Part shown: positions 52,239 to 60,553 of the stretch, piece after piece
How positions within the stretch are numbered: the stretch's first letter is position 1
Layout: the number at the start of each line of letters is the position of its first letter
Origin: Deltaproteobacteria bacterium
Lineage (GTDB): Bacteria > Myxococcota_A > UBA9042
Assembly: GCA_020632665.1 (NCBI GenBank)
Contig: JACKFC010000021.1
Span: 1-64,000 of the forward strand
DNA length: 64,000 nucleotides
Direction of reading: 5' to 3'
Position numbers and translations under genes: made by a program
Notes under the pieces: model-generated
The model's database searches: none
Seen by the model: only the letters and a program-made list of their open reading frames with translations
What the model was told of the DNA's origin: nothing

Positions 52239-52254
52239 GCACCCAGCGTGCCAA
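52239..52254 (-). promoter_or_regulatory. Sigma-54 promoter for the giant lipoprotein
   Basis: On the minus strand TTGGCACGCTGGGTGC has -24 GG (52252-52251) and -12 GC (52240-52239) 10 bases apart. It matches the promoter at 42631 in 14 of 16 bases. The start of transcription would fall near 52227, about 75 bases before the ATG. Confidence 0.8.
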
Positions 52255-52346
52255 CCCGCGCGCAGGACCTTGTCGAGTCAGCTTTGTCTCGCCATCGCGT
52301 GAACTTGTAGGCGTCCTTGGCAGGCCCTCCGGAGTCCGTTCCCGAA

Positions 52347-52361
52347 TGGCGGCTGCATTGC
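52347..52361 (+). promoter_or_regulatory. Candidate sigma-54 promoter for AAA+ gene
   Basis: TGGCGGCTGCATTGC keeps the -24 TGGC and -12 TTGC with the correct 10-base gap, but has GG where AC is usual. It points toward the AAA+ gene 160 bp downstream. The 371-bp gap 52152-52522 therefore may hold two divergent sigma-54 promoters and no gene. Confidence 0.4.
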
Positions 52362-52522
52362 GGTCCCGGGACGTCCTGGAGCGTACCAGGACAACAACCT
52401 TGCCCCAGGACTGCGGCAAAACGACACCAGCTGTCGCCTGCCTTTCGTACCTTCCTCTCTGTCAGACGCCGCCCATGCGCCGCGTCTCACCCAGCACCCG
52501 CCGCCGCGGAGAGGAGGTTCCG

Positions 52523-54250
52523 ATGCCTGCATCCATCTCGAGTTCTTCGACCCGTGGCCCCCATCGCTCTCCGGCGCCCTACCACCCGCCTGCGCACGTG
52601 CTGCCGCTCTTGCGCAGCCCGTGGCTGAGCGAACGCCTCTTGTTGAGCGCCGACCTGCACGCGGTCGAGGGCGCAGTCGAGGCGTTGCTCACGGTCTTCG
52701 AATCCGTGCCGCCACGTAGTGCGCGCCGCGACAGCCACGCGTCGCGCCTCGCGCGGCTGCGCGACCAGGTGCAGCGGCACGAGGTCCAGTGCGCCGAGCT
52801 CATCGCTTTGGTCGAGGCGAGCCGCAAGGCGAAGTTCGGCAACCCCTGGGGGCGTCAGGCCTGGGTCGCCCGCGTCGCCTCGCCGCGTTGGTTCGAGCTT
52901 GCGCGCGATCAGATCCCGCCGCTGATCGCGGCCCGGGCGAAGGGTTACCACGACGCGGCCGCCGTGGCGTACGCCTGCCAAGAGCTGCGGCGCATGACCG
53001 TCGGTGACCTGCGTCGTTGGCCCGGGCTGGCCGAGGCTGTCGGTGAATTCCTCGGCGATGGCAGCCGCGGAGAAGGGATGACGTTCTTGCTCAAGATGTA
53101 CATCGGCGAGAGTGAGGTGTTCGAGGTCGGCCAGCGCGCGCACGGCAACCGCCTCTTGCTGCGCATGACCGACCTGGACGCGTGCGTGGATCTGGAGGCG
53201 GATCGCGCCCGCGCTGCACTGGCGGGCGGACCGCTCGACGCCGAACCTCGTGGCCCCGCACCCGCGCCCGTTGTGCCGACGCCCGCTGACCCCGAGGACG
53301 AGTTCGGCCTCGGCGAGGTCGACCCCGACGCGCCGCCGCTGGACATCCTCGAGTTGGTGCGGCCGGCCCGCCGCGAGACGCCGCAACACTTCGTGAAGAG
53401 CAAGGTGGACGCGGCGATGGCTGGCCTGATCGGCCTGAAAGAGGTGCGCCGCTTCTTCACGGAGTTGTGCTGGGAGCACCTCGGCAACCGCGCGCACGTC
53501 GCCGCAGGTGGCCCGAAGCCCCGGCCGTCGGCACTGCACCTCTCGTTGGTCGGCCCCCCCGGAGTGGGCAAGACGACGGTCGCCAAGCGCTATGCCGAGT
53601 TGTTGCACGAGCTCGGGTTGATCCGCCGCAACCACGTCGAGGTGGTCGGCGCGCGCGACCTGATCGGCAAGTACATCGGCAGCACGCACCCCCGCGTGCT
53701 GGCCAAGGCCAAAGAGGCCAAGGGCGGCGTGCTCTTCGTCGACGAGGCCTATGCCCTGGTCGGCGGCGGCGAAAAGGACTACGGCCACGAGGCGATCGCG
53801 GCGCTGATGCAGGCGATGGACACCTACGGCGACGACCTGGTCGTGGTCCTGGCCGGCTACCAGAGGCCGCTGCAGCGGATGCTGAACACCAACCCAGGCT
53901 TCGCCTCGCGCATGGGTACGACCCTGCGCCTGCGTCCGCTCGACCCGCAGCAGGCCGGCCGCCTGCTCATCGCCATCGCGAGGCTCGACGGCGTCGAGAT
54001 CGAGCGCGGCGTCCTGACCAGCTGGCTCGACCTCGGCATGGTCCGTGAGCTTCCCTCGGACGGGCGCGCCATCGATTTGCTCTGGCAGCGCCTGCGTCGC
54101 CGCGTCATCGCGCCCCGTGCCGCGCGTCGTGACGAACGCATGAGGCTCCGTGTGCGTGATTTGGCCGGGTTGCGCCTGCCGCCGCGTCGCGACGCCGTCG
54201 ACCCGCGCTGGGTCGCGCGCGTCGGGCCGGACGACGAAGCGCCCAACTGA
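52523..54250 (+). CDS. CbxX/CfqX-type AAA+ ATPase
   Basis: A 575-residue protein. The C-terminal AAA+ domain (about 285-520) has Walker A GPPGVGKT (344-351), Walker B GGVLFVDEA (401-409), and the family's GYQRPLQRML and GFASR segments, as in CbxX/CfqX, SpoVK and EccA. The N-terminal 270 residues are helical and not recognised, with an Ala/Pro-rich linker at 240-260. EccA-type relatives act in secretion and CbxX types remodel Rubisco; here it may remodel or export a surface protein. The ATG at 52523 was chosen because GAGAGGAGG precedes it. It is divergent from the giant lipoprotein gene, with a weaker sigma-54 promoter in between, so it may be co-regulated. Confidence 0.82.
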   Translation: MPASISSSSTRGPHRSPAPYHPPAHVLPLLRSPWLSERLLLSADLHAVEGAVEALLTVFESVPPRSARRDSHASRLARLRDQVQRHEVQCAELIALVEASRKAKFGNPWGRQAWVARVASPRWFELARDQIPPLIAARAKGYHDAAAVAYACQELRRMTVGDLRRWPGLAEAVGEFLGDGSRGEGMTFLLKMYIGESEVFEVGQRAHGNRLLLRMTDLDACVDLEADRARAALAGGPLDAEPRGPAPAPVVPTPADPEDEFGLGEVDPDAPPLDILELVRPARRETPQHFVKSKVDAAMAGLIGLKEVRRFFTELCWEHLGNRAHVAAGGPKPRPSALHLSLVGPPGVGKTTVAKRYAELLHELGLIRRNHVEVVGARDLIGKYIGSTHPRVLAKAKEAKGGVLFVDEAYALVGGGEKDYGHEAIAALMQAMDTYGDDLVVVLAGYQRPLQRMLNTNPGFASRMGTTLRLRPLDPQQAGRLLIAIARLDGVEIERGVLTSWLDLGMVRELPSDGRAIDLLWQRLRRRVIAPRAARRDERMRLRVRDLAGLRLPPRRDAVDPRWVARVGPDDEAPN

Positions 54251-54253
54251 GAC

Positions 54254-54280
54254 GCTCGTCGCGGCCGCGATCGGGCGAGC
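54254..54280. terminator. Palindrome between convergent genes
   Basis: GCTCG (54254-54258) pairs with CGAGC (54276-54280), enclosing the perfect 12-bp palindrome TCGCGGCCGCGA. It lies in the 38-bp gap between the convergent AAA+ and pirin genes. No T-tract is present, so a terminator role is inferred from position. Confidence 0.35.
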
Positions 54281-54288
54281 CGCAGCCC

Positions 54289-55005
54289 TCAGCCGGCGAC
54301 GTCGAAGATCAGCACCTCGGCTCCCCCACGGGTGCCCGCCAACCGCAGGGTGGTCGGCTCCCCGGGCTCCAGCAGCACGCCGACGCCGTCGCCCTCGTCG
54401 AGGTCTTCGCCGTCGAGCGCGACGTGGCCGGTCACGACCTGCACCCACACGCCACGGCCCTGTGGCACGTCGAAGGTCGTGACCTCATCGTCGGCCAAGA
54501 TCGCCCCGTAGAGCCGCGCGTCGGCGTGCATCGAGACCACGCCGCCCTCGCCTTCGGGCCCCGCCAGTAGCGCGAAGCGGCCACGGCGGGCGTTCTCGTC
54601 GATGCTGGCCTGGGCGTAGCTCGGCTGCAGGCCGAGCGTCGTCGGTGGGAACCAGAGCTGCAGAAAGCGCACCGAACCGCCTGGCGTGGCGTTGTATTCG
54701 GAGTGGCGCACGCCCGTGCCGGCGCTCATCCGCTGCACCTCGCCACGACGGATCGTGGTGCCGTTGCCCATGCTGTCCTTGTGCGCCAACGCGCCTTCGA
54801 CGACGTAGCTGACGATCTCCATGTCGCGGTGCCCGTGCGTCGCGAATCCGCCCTGAGGCGCGACGACGTCGTCGTTCAGCACCAGCAGCGTGCCGAAGCC
54901 GCGCCACTTCGGGTCGAAATGGTGACCGAAAGAGAAGGTGTGGCGGGAATTCAACCACGAAATCTCGGTGTGAAAGCGCTCGGCGCTGCGGCGGAGGATG
55001 CGCAT
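54289..55005 (-). CDS. Pirin family protein
   Basis: A 238-residue bicupin. The metal-binding residues of pirin are all present: His57 and His59 in FATHGHRDME, His101 and Glu103 in GVRHSEYN. The C-terminal cupin keeps the fold (LAGPEGEGGVVSMHADARLYGA) but not the ligands, as usual. Pirins act as quercetinases or as redox-dependent cofactors of regulators, and which applies here is unknown. AAGGAGA precedes the ATG at 55005, and a 143-bp gap separates it from the sirtuin gene upstream. Confidence 0.9.
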   Translation of the reverse strand: MRILRRSAERFHTEISWLNSRHTFSFGHHFDPKWRGFGTLLVLNDDVVAPQGGFATHGHRDMEIVSYVVEGALAHKDSMGNGTTIRRGEVQRMSAGTGVRHSEYNATPGGSVRFLQLWFPPTTLGLQPSYAQASIDENARRGRFALLAGPEGEGGVVSMHADARLYGAILADDEVTTFDVPQGRGVWVQVVTGHVALDGEDLDEGDGVGVLLEPGEPTTLRLAGTRGGAEVLIFDVAG

Positions 55006-55148
55006 CGGAGTTCTCCTTGCGGCGGAGCGACCCAGCGCCCCGCCCGACGCATCCACAGTAGGTCCGCACCGCGCCTCCCGGTACCCCGTGGCGACCGGAT
55101 GCAACGTTTCCTCAGTGCAACAATCGTCATGACGTTGCGCCAGGGCGC

Positions 55149-55997
55149 TTACGAACGCGACTCCGCCCAGGTCACGGCCTGGACCATCGCCGGCAACGCC
55201 TCGCCGGCGCCCTTTCGAACGTGGGCGCCGCCCGTCTGCCGCGCAAGCGCCGCGAAGGGCGAATCGTCGGGGTTCACGTCGACCACCAAGCCGCCGTTGC
55301 GGGCCACGATCTGCGCCACCAGGTTCGGCAGGTTGGTCGAGCCGGAGGAGCCGACGACCCAGAGCGCGTCCGCCTCCGCGGCCGCCCGCAGGCTGCTGTC
55401 CCAGCGGAAGTGGCGCTCGTTGTAGGTCTCGTCGAACCAGAGCACGTGGGGTCGGAGCCTCTCGCCGCAGCGCGGGCAGCGCAGCCGGGCGGCGGTGGCG
55501 TCGTCGAGCGTGTCGTCGCGGCCGAAGGGGCGCAGGTCGAGCGGCAGCGGGTACGTCGCCGGCGTGCAGTCCACGGAGCAGCGGGCGTAGTCGATATTGC
55601 CATGGATCTCGTAGGTCCGTGCGGCCGGCGAGCCGGCGCGGAGGTGCAGGCCGTCGACGTTCTGCGTCAACAGCGTCATCCGCTCGCGCAAGACCTCCGC
55701 CAGCGCCGCCAGCGCCCGATGCGCCGCGTTCGGCTCGGCGGCGCGGCAGACGCCCCTGCGGTAGAGGTACCAAGGCCAGACGACGTCCGGCACCCGCCGG
55801 AACGCCGCCGCCGTCGCCAGCTCGGTCGGCTGGTAGTTGCGCGAACCGACCCGCCAATAGCCCTCTTCACCGCGGAAGGTCGGAATCCCGCTGTCGGCCG
55901 AGAGGCCCGCGCCGGTCACGACCACCAGGTGGCCTCCGTCGGCCAGCGCCGCGGCGCTGCGTTCGGCCGCCACCATCGCGTCGTCGCTTTGCATCAT
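55149..55997 (-). CDS. Sirtuin (NAD-dependent protein deacylase)
   Basis: A 282-residue SIR2-family enzyme. GAGLSADSGIPTFRG (29-43) binds NAD, TQNVDGLH (111-118) is the second NAD motif, and His132 in EIHGN is the catalytic base. The zinc knuckle Cys are C140, C144, C174 and C177. VVGSSGSTNLPNL replaces the usual GTSxxVxP loop. The gap between the Cys pairs is 29 residues, a little long. It removes acyl groups from Lys side chains in the cytoplasm. It overlaps the stop of the upstream membrane gene by ATGA. Confidence 0.92.
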   Translation of the reverse strand: MMQSDDAMVAAERSAAALADGGHLVVVTGAGLSADSGIPTFRGEEGYWRVGSRNYQPTELATAAAFRRVPDVVWPWYLYRRGVCRAAEPNAAHRALAALAEVLRERMTLLTQNVDGLHLRAGSPAARTYEIHGNIDYARCSVDCTPATYPLPLDLRPFGRDDTLDDATAARLRCPRCGERLRPHVLWFDETYNERHFRWDSSLRAAAEADALWVVGSSGSTNLPNLVAQIVARNGGLVVDVNPDDSPFAALARQTGGAHVRKGAGEALPAMVQAVTWAESRS

Positions 55998-58252
55998 CGC
56001 TCTCCACCGCCGCCGATCGCGGTGAGGACGCGCAACGGCAGGTCGTTGTAGTCGTCCGTCCAGGCCCGGTCCGCGGCGGTCGGCGTCGTCCAGCCGCGTC
56101 GCCCGCGCAGGGCGTCGAGGTCTTCGCTCCGCCGCGCGATCGCGATCCAGCGTGACGGCTCCACCCCAGGCACCTCCGCGCCGACCCGGCGGTCGTCCCG
56201 CGCCACCGCCACCAACCCCGCGGCTCCGGCGGCCGCCGCGGCGATGGCGACCACGTCGACGTAGCGGTTGCTCGCGTGCACCGCCAGCACGCCGCCCGGC
56301 TGCAGGCGCGTGGCATAGCCGGCGAAGGCTTCGCGGGTCAGCAGGTGCACCGGCACCGCGTCGGACGAGAAGACGTCCAGCGCGATCAGGTCGAAGCGCT
56401 CACCACCTCCGCCTGGACCGCCCGCGGCGCCGGCCAGATCCAAGCGCCCGTCCGCCACCACGGCCTCGGTCGGCACCGCCGCGCCCGCCGCGTCCGGACA
56501 GGACCAGAAGCCGAAATGCCGCCGCGAGATGTCGAAGGTCGCCGCGTCGATTTCGACCACGCGCCAGCGGTCGCCCGCCTGCCGATAGCTCAACATCGCC
56601 CCCGCGCCGAGGCCGACCATCGCCACGCGCAGCGGCCTCTGGGCACCCTCCGCGCCACCGCGCGCCGCCGCCACCACGTCGCCCAGCGGTCCGCTCGGGT
56701 GGTAGTAGGCCAGCGGGGTGCAGCGCTGCGCCGGGTCGAGGTGCTGCCTGCCGTGCAGGGTGTGGCCGTGCACGACCTCGTGGAAGCGGCCGTCGGGGCT
56801 CTGCGTCACCCGCTGCACGCCGAAGAAGCTGCGGTCGCGGTGCAGGACCGCGCCGTGGACGCCGGGCTGCAGCGGCGCCGCCAGCAGCAGCGCCGCCACC
56901 GCGAGGCCGAAGCGCACCCGCTCGCGACCCAAGAGGTACGCTGCGAGCACGGGCAGGCCGAAGACCGCGATGGTGCGGACCGGACCGGGCGGCAGGCCGA
57001 GCGCGTCGGCCCCGGCGCCGAGCAGCAGCACCGCCGCGCCCACGCCGAGCGCGGCGCCGAGGTCGGTCCACTGCGGTCGGCGCACGCCCGGCAGCAGCAA
57101 GAGCGCGGCGACGAGCGCCGCCGGGTATTCCCAAAGGTCTGGCAGCACGGCAGGCGCGACGAGGGCGTTCAGCGCGCCGCCGAAGACGCCACCGGTCGAG
57201 GTCAGCAGGTAGAAGCGGGTCAGGTAGGCCGGCGCCGGTCGATCGGCGGCGAGGCGGCCATGACACGCCAGTGCGGCGAGGCCGAAGGTGCCGAGGTGGA
57301 AGAGCCCGAGCGCCCAGGCCGGCTCGGTCGCCTCCATCAGGTGCAGCAAGAGCCACGCGACGACCGCGATCGGCAGCGCCCGCGCCGTCGCCTCCGGCGA
57401 GAGCCAAGGTCGCCGGGCGAAGGCACCGATCCAGGTCAGCAGGTACAAGCCCAGCGGCACGACCCAGAGCATCGGCGCCGCGGCGAGGTCGGTGGTGAGG
57501 AAGGCCGTCACGCCGAGCAGCAGGCTCGAGGGGACCAGCGCCAGCAGCAGCCACCGCAGCTGACGCGTCGCGGTCGGCGCGGCCGGACGCGACGCCGCGT
57601 CGCCCGGCCCCGCGGCGTCGCCCGTCGCCGCGCCGTCGCTGCCGCCGCGGCGCAGCGCGTACCAGCCGGTGCCGAGGATGGCCGGCACTGCGATGCCGAG
57701 GCCGCCGAGCCATGCCAGTTGCTGCGCCTGTAGGCCGAGCAGCGGTTCGATCACGAAGGGATAGCCGAGCAGGCCGAGGAAGCTACCGACGTTGCTGGCG
57801 GCGTAGAGGAAGTAGGGGTCTGCGGCGTCGTTGTGGCCGGTTCGGCTGTACCAATGCTGGACCAGCGGCCCGGTCGCTGCGAGCGCGAGGAAGGCGGGCC
57901 CCCAGTCGGTGCCGAGCGCGCGCAGGGTCCACGCGATCGGCGATTGCACCGCCGCGGCGTTGGCCTCGGCCGGGTCGCCACCCAGCCCGGTCCAGGCGAT
58001 CGCCGCCGCGAGCAGCACGCCGTGCAGCAAGAGGCCACGGCGCGGCGTGACGCGCGTCGCCAGCAGGTGGGCCCAGCCGTAGCCGGCCAGCAGCGCGGCC
58101 TGAAAGAAGACCAGGCACGTGCTCCAGACCGCCGGCGAGCCACCGAGGGTCGGCAGCAGCGCCCTGCCCGCCATCGGCTGAACCGAGAACGAGAGCGCGG
58201 CGCTGAGCGCGAGTGTGGTGGCGAAGGCGCGGCGGGCGGCGGTCTCCCTCAT
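55994..58252 (-). CDS. Spermidine-synthase-like fused membrane protein
   Basis: About 752 residues. The N-terminal two-thirds form about 12 transmembrane helices (first: AFATTLALSAALSFSVQPM). The C-terminal third is a spermidine/spermine-synthase-like domain: AMVGLGAGAMLSYRQ, then VVEIDAATFDISRRHFGF, and LDVFSSDAVPVHLLTREAF. Such fusions are common in bacteria and unproven as polyamine synthases. The start is uncertain: ATG 58252 gives a normal N-terminus, while ATG 58330 adds an Arg-rich stretch. Neither has a good SD site. It is co-translated with the sirtuin gene downstream through ATGA. Confidence 0.82.
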   Translation of the reverse strand: MRETAARRAFATTLALSAALSFSVQPMAGRALLPTLGGSPAVWSTCLVFFQAALLAGYGWAHLLATRVTPRRGLLLHGVLLAAAIAWTGLGGDPAEANAAAVQSPIAWTLRALGTDWGPAFLALAATGPLVQHWYSRTGHNDAADPYFLYAASNVGSFLGLLGYPFVIEPLLGLQAQQLAWLGGLGIAVPAILGTGWYALRRGGSDGAATGDAAGPGDAASRPAAPTATRQLRWLLLALVPSSLLLGVTAFLTTDLAAAPMLWVVPLGLYLLTWIGAFARRPWLSPEATARALPIAVVAWLLLHLMEATEPAWALGLFHLGTFGLAALACHGRLAADRPAPAYLTRFYLLTSTGGVFGGALNALVAPAVLPDLWEYPAALVAALLLLPGVRRPQWTDLGAALGVGAAVLLLGAGADALGLPPGPVRTIAVFGLPVLAAYLLGRERVRFGLAVAALLLAAPLQPGVHGAVLHRDRSFFGVQRVTQSPDGRFHEVVHGHTLHGRQHLDPAQRCTPLAYYHPSGPLGDVVAAARGGAEGAQRPLRVAMVGLGAGAMLSYRQAGDRWRVVEIDAATFDISRRHFGFWSCPDAAGAAVPTEAVVADGRLDLAGAAGGPGGGGERFDLIALDVFSSDAVPVHLLTREAFAGYATRLQPGGVLAVHASNRYVDVVAIAAAAAGAAGLVAVARDDRRVGAEVPGVEPSRWIAIARRSEDLDALRGRRGWTTPTAADRAWTDDYNDLPLRVLTAIGGGGER

Positions 58253-58332
58253 CGGAAGGCCAGCCTGCCCCGCCGCGCCCCGGGCGACAACCCGCGCGAC
58301 CACTCGCGGGTGTCGCCGCGTCCTCTTCATGG

Positions 58333-59475
58333 CTAGTGGACGTCGAGCAGCGCGCCGTCCTCGTCCTGCGGCACCAGGGGGATGCGCTCGAGGCTGGCGA
58401 CGCCGAGGTCCGCCAACGCGGCAACGACCGCGTCGATGTAGGACTCCTCGCAGCTGCGCAGCCAGATCTCGCCGTCGTCCAGGTTCATGTCGGCCATCGG
58501 GCCGGCGCGCTCGCCCTCGACCGGCAGCATCACGAACACGCTGCTGTCGTCCCACGTCTCGCACATGCGCGCCTCGACCGCGGCGAGGGCGAGGGCGTCG
58601 GGGTCGTCGCAGCGCAGCAGGGTGAGGTAGGGCATGGAATCGATGATCCAGCCCTCCGAGAGGCCCAGGCGCTCGCGGCGGTTGGCCTCCGCCTCGCGCG
58701 CCAGGCTGCGCTCGGCAGCCAGGGCGAAGAGCGCGGGCAGCGCGGCGTCGGCGTCGCGCGAGGAACCGCCGGCGGCGTGCAGCGTCTCCAGCATGGCCGT
58801 GCGGTCCGTGGGGTCGAAGCCGATCGGCGCGCCGAGGAAGGTCGGAACGGGCTGGGCCTCGCCCGTCGGCATCGTCCAGGTGGGCTCGACGAGGTGGCCC
58901 ACCACCAGCCCGCCGCGCTGCGCCGGCCGCACCTCGACGATGTCGGCGATGACGCGGCGGCCGCCGCCGAGCGGGACGACCCAGGCGCGGCCGGCGTTCG
59001 GGGCGCTCTGCAACTCGTAGACCCGCGCCGGCGCAGCCGCGATCTGTTCCAGCGCGTCGTAGGCCGAGGCGAGCACGGCGCGGTCGGACTCGGCGCAGCG
59101 CTCCTGGTGCGCCGCGCGTTGCTGCAGGGCGCGGTCGATGGGGCGGATGCCGTCGACGCCCGGCCGCCGGGCCGCGAGCTGGTCGACCAGGCGGGTGCGG
59201 AGCCGAACCTGGGTCTCGGTCGGCAGGCGGCGCCCGTTTCGCATCAGCGCCTCGCGCACGGCGGTCGAGCTCGTGGCGCGCGCGGACTCGTCGGTCAGCC
59301 CGGCGTCACGCAGGAGCGCGGGCACGAGCTGGGCCAAGGCGCGTCGTGGGCTCAACCCGAGGGTGGGATAGCCGCCGCCGGCGCGTGGTGGAAGGAAGTC
59401 CTTGTGCAGCAGGAGATCGGTGGCCGTCTCCGGCAGCGGCGCGAATTCGGAGTCGGTGGTCGTGGTCGGCAACAT
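58333..59475 (-). CDS. Hypothetical protein, 380 residues
   Basis: I do not recognise this protein. It is soluble, mixed alpha/beta, with no signal peptide, no transmembrane helix and only two Cys. Two segments look like folded cores: about residues 150-250 (AWVVPLGGGRRVIADIVEVRP, GHLVEPTWTMPTG) and 300-380 (SEGWIIDSMPYLTLLRCDDP, GEIWLRSCEESYIDAVVAALADLG). The ATG at 59475 was chosen because GGAGGAT lies 4 bases upstream; another ATG is 4 codons earlier. It ends 80 bp before the chosen start of the spermidine-synthase-like gene. No neighbour explains its role. Confidence 0.6.
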   Translation of the reverse strand: MLPTTTTDSEFAPLPETATDLLLHKDFLPPRAGGGYPTLGLSPRRALAQLVPALLRDAGLTDESARATSSTAVREALMRNGRRLPTETQVRLRTRLVDQLAARRPGVDGIRPIDRALQQRAAHQERCAESDRAVLASAYDALEQIAAAPARVYELQSAPNAGRAWVVPLGGGRRVIADIVEVRPAQRGGLVVGHLVEPTWTMPTGEAQPVPTFLGAPIGFDPTDRTAMLETLHAAGGSSRDADAALPALFALAAERSLAREAEANRRERLGLSEGWIIDSMPYLTLLRCDDPDALALAAVEARMCETWDDSSVFVMLPVEGERAGPMADMNLDDGEIWLRSCEESYIDAVVAALADLGVASLERIPLVPQDEDGALLDVH

Positions 59476-59572
59476 CAGATCCTCCATGCGGGCGGTGCGC
59501 CCGTGTTCATGTAGAGATCTTCCGGAGCCGGAGAATTTTGCGTCGCGCCGAAGCGGAATTTTTTCTGCGGAG

Positions 59573-60553
59573 CTACGGCGGCGGGCAGTAGCGCACGGCA
59601 TCCGCCAAGGGAAACCGCCACTTCTCGACCGCACCCTGCTTCGCCACCAAGGTCCGGTGGGTGGTGAAGCGGCAGCGTTCGTTCTCGTGCTGCAGCTCGA
59701 CCGCGAGCCTCATCTCGGCGCCGCCATCGGTCGACGCAGCGGCTCCGGGCGGCTCGCTCGCCGCCGCGGACGGGATCGTCTGCAGCGGGTTGCGCATCTC
59801 GCACAACCCGGCGCGCACGCCGTTGAGCATCACCGGCCGCGCGCCGCTCCACGTCAGCTTCTCGATCGGCAGCGCGACCGCCGTGCAGGTCGGCACGTCG
59901 ACCACCGCCACCCCGCACCCCGCCGCGCGCCGCATTTGGGCGTGGATCTCCGGCCCCGGCTCGACGCCGCCGTTGTAGCGATAGGCGCTCGACCAATAGA
60001 CCAAGGCTTGCCCGCCGCGATCGAAAGGATGCAGCGACACCTCGTTCGCCTCGGCAGGCACCGGCAACGCCAGCTCGCAGCGCTTCGCCCACGGTCCGCC
60101 GCCCTCGCCACCGGTCGGGAGTACGAAGGTCACAGCCATCGACTTCGGCGTCGCCGCAGCCGTCACCGCCAGGCCCGCGCCGACCCGCCACAGCATCCCG
60201 CCACGCACATCGGCGAGCCGCCACCGCTCGGCCCCGCTCGCGAGGTCCAACGCGACCAAGGCGTCGTCGAGCGCGTAGACCACGCCCGCGCCGCGGTCGG
60301 TCAGCACCGTCCAATCCGTGCGCTCGAGCGGCAACCGCGGCGAAGGCGGCTCCGCAGCGATGACCTCTGCGAAGGCCTTGACCCGCGCCGCCGCGCGCTC
60401 GCGGCAGGTTTGGGTGCTGTTGCAGGGCGTATCGGGCTCGACCCAGCGCACGCGCACCGCCGGTTCTGCAGGCCCCGCCTCGGGCGCCGAGCAGCCGAGC
60501 AGCCCGACCGCCAACGCCCGACCGATCCACCGGAACCCGCCACCCCGAGCCAT
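59573..60553 (-). CDS. Lipoprotein of unknown function
   Basis: A 326-residue lipoprotein (lipobox GLLGC, Cys21). After an Ala/Pro-rich start comes a region with paired Cys (TPCNSTQTCRERAA), then a propeller-like segment with alternating strands (VLTDRGAGVVYALDDALVALDLASG resembles a PQQ/quinoprotein-type blade) and further Cys (CELA, GCGV, TCTA, LCEM). It has no catalytic motif I recognise. The start overlaps the stop of the Zn-phospholipase-like gene (TGATG), so the two are co-translated. Confidence 0.65.
   Translation of the reverse strand: MARGGGFRWIGRALAVGLLGCSAPEAGPAEPAVRVRWVEPDTPCNSTQTCRERAAARVKAFAEVIAAEPPSPRLPLERTDWTVLTDRGAGVVYALDDALVALDLASGAERWRLADVRGGMLWRVGAGLAVTAAATPKSMAVTFVLPTGGEGGGPWAKRCELALPVPAEANEVSLHPFDRGGQALVYWSSAYRYNGGVEPGPEIHAQMRRAAGCGVAVVDVPTCTAVALPIEKLTWSGARPVMLNGVRAGLCEMRNPLQTIPSAAASEPPGAAASTDGGAEMRLAVELQHENERCRFTTHRTLVAKQGAVEKWRFPLADAVRYCPPP

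Noticed and set aside
58252..58330. Upstream ATG for the spermidine-synthase-like gene
   Set aside because: It adds an Arg-rich, low-complexity stretch before the first membrane helix and has no ribosome-binding site; the inner ATG fits the family better, though this is not certain.
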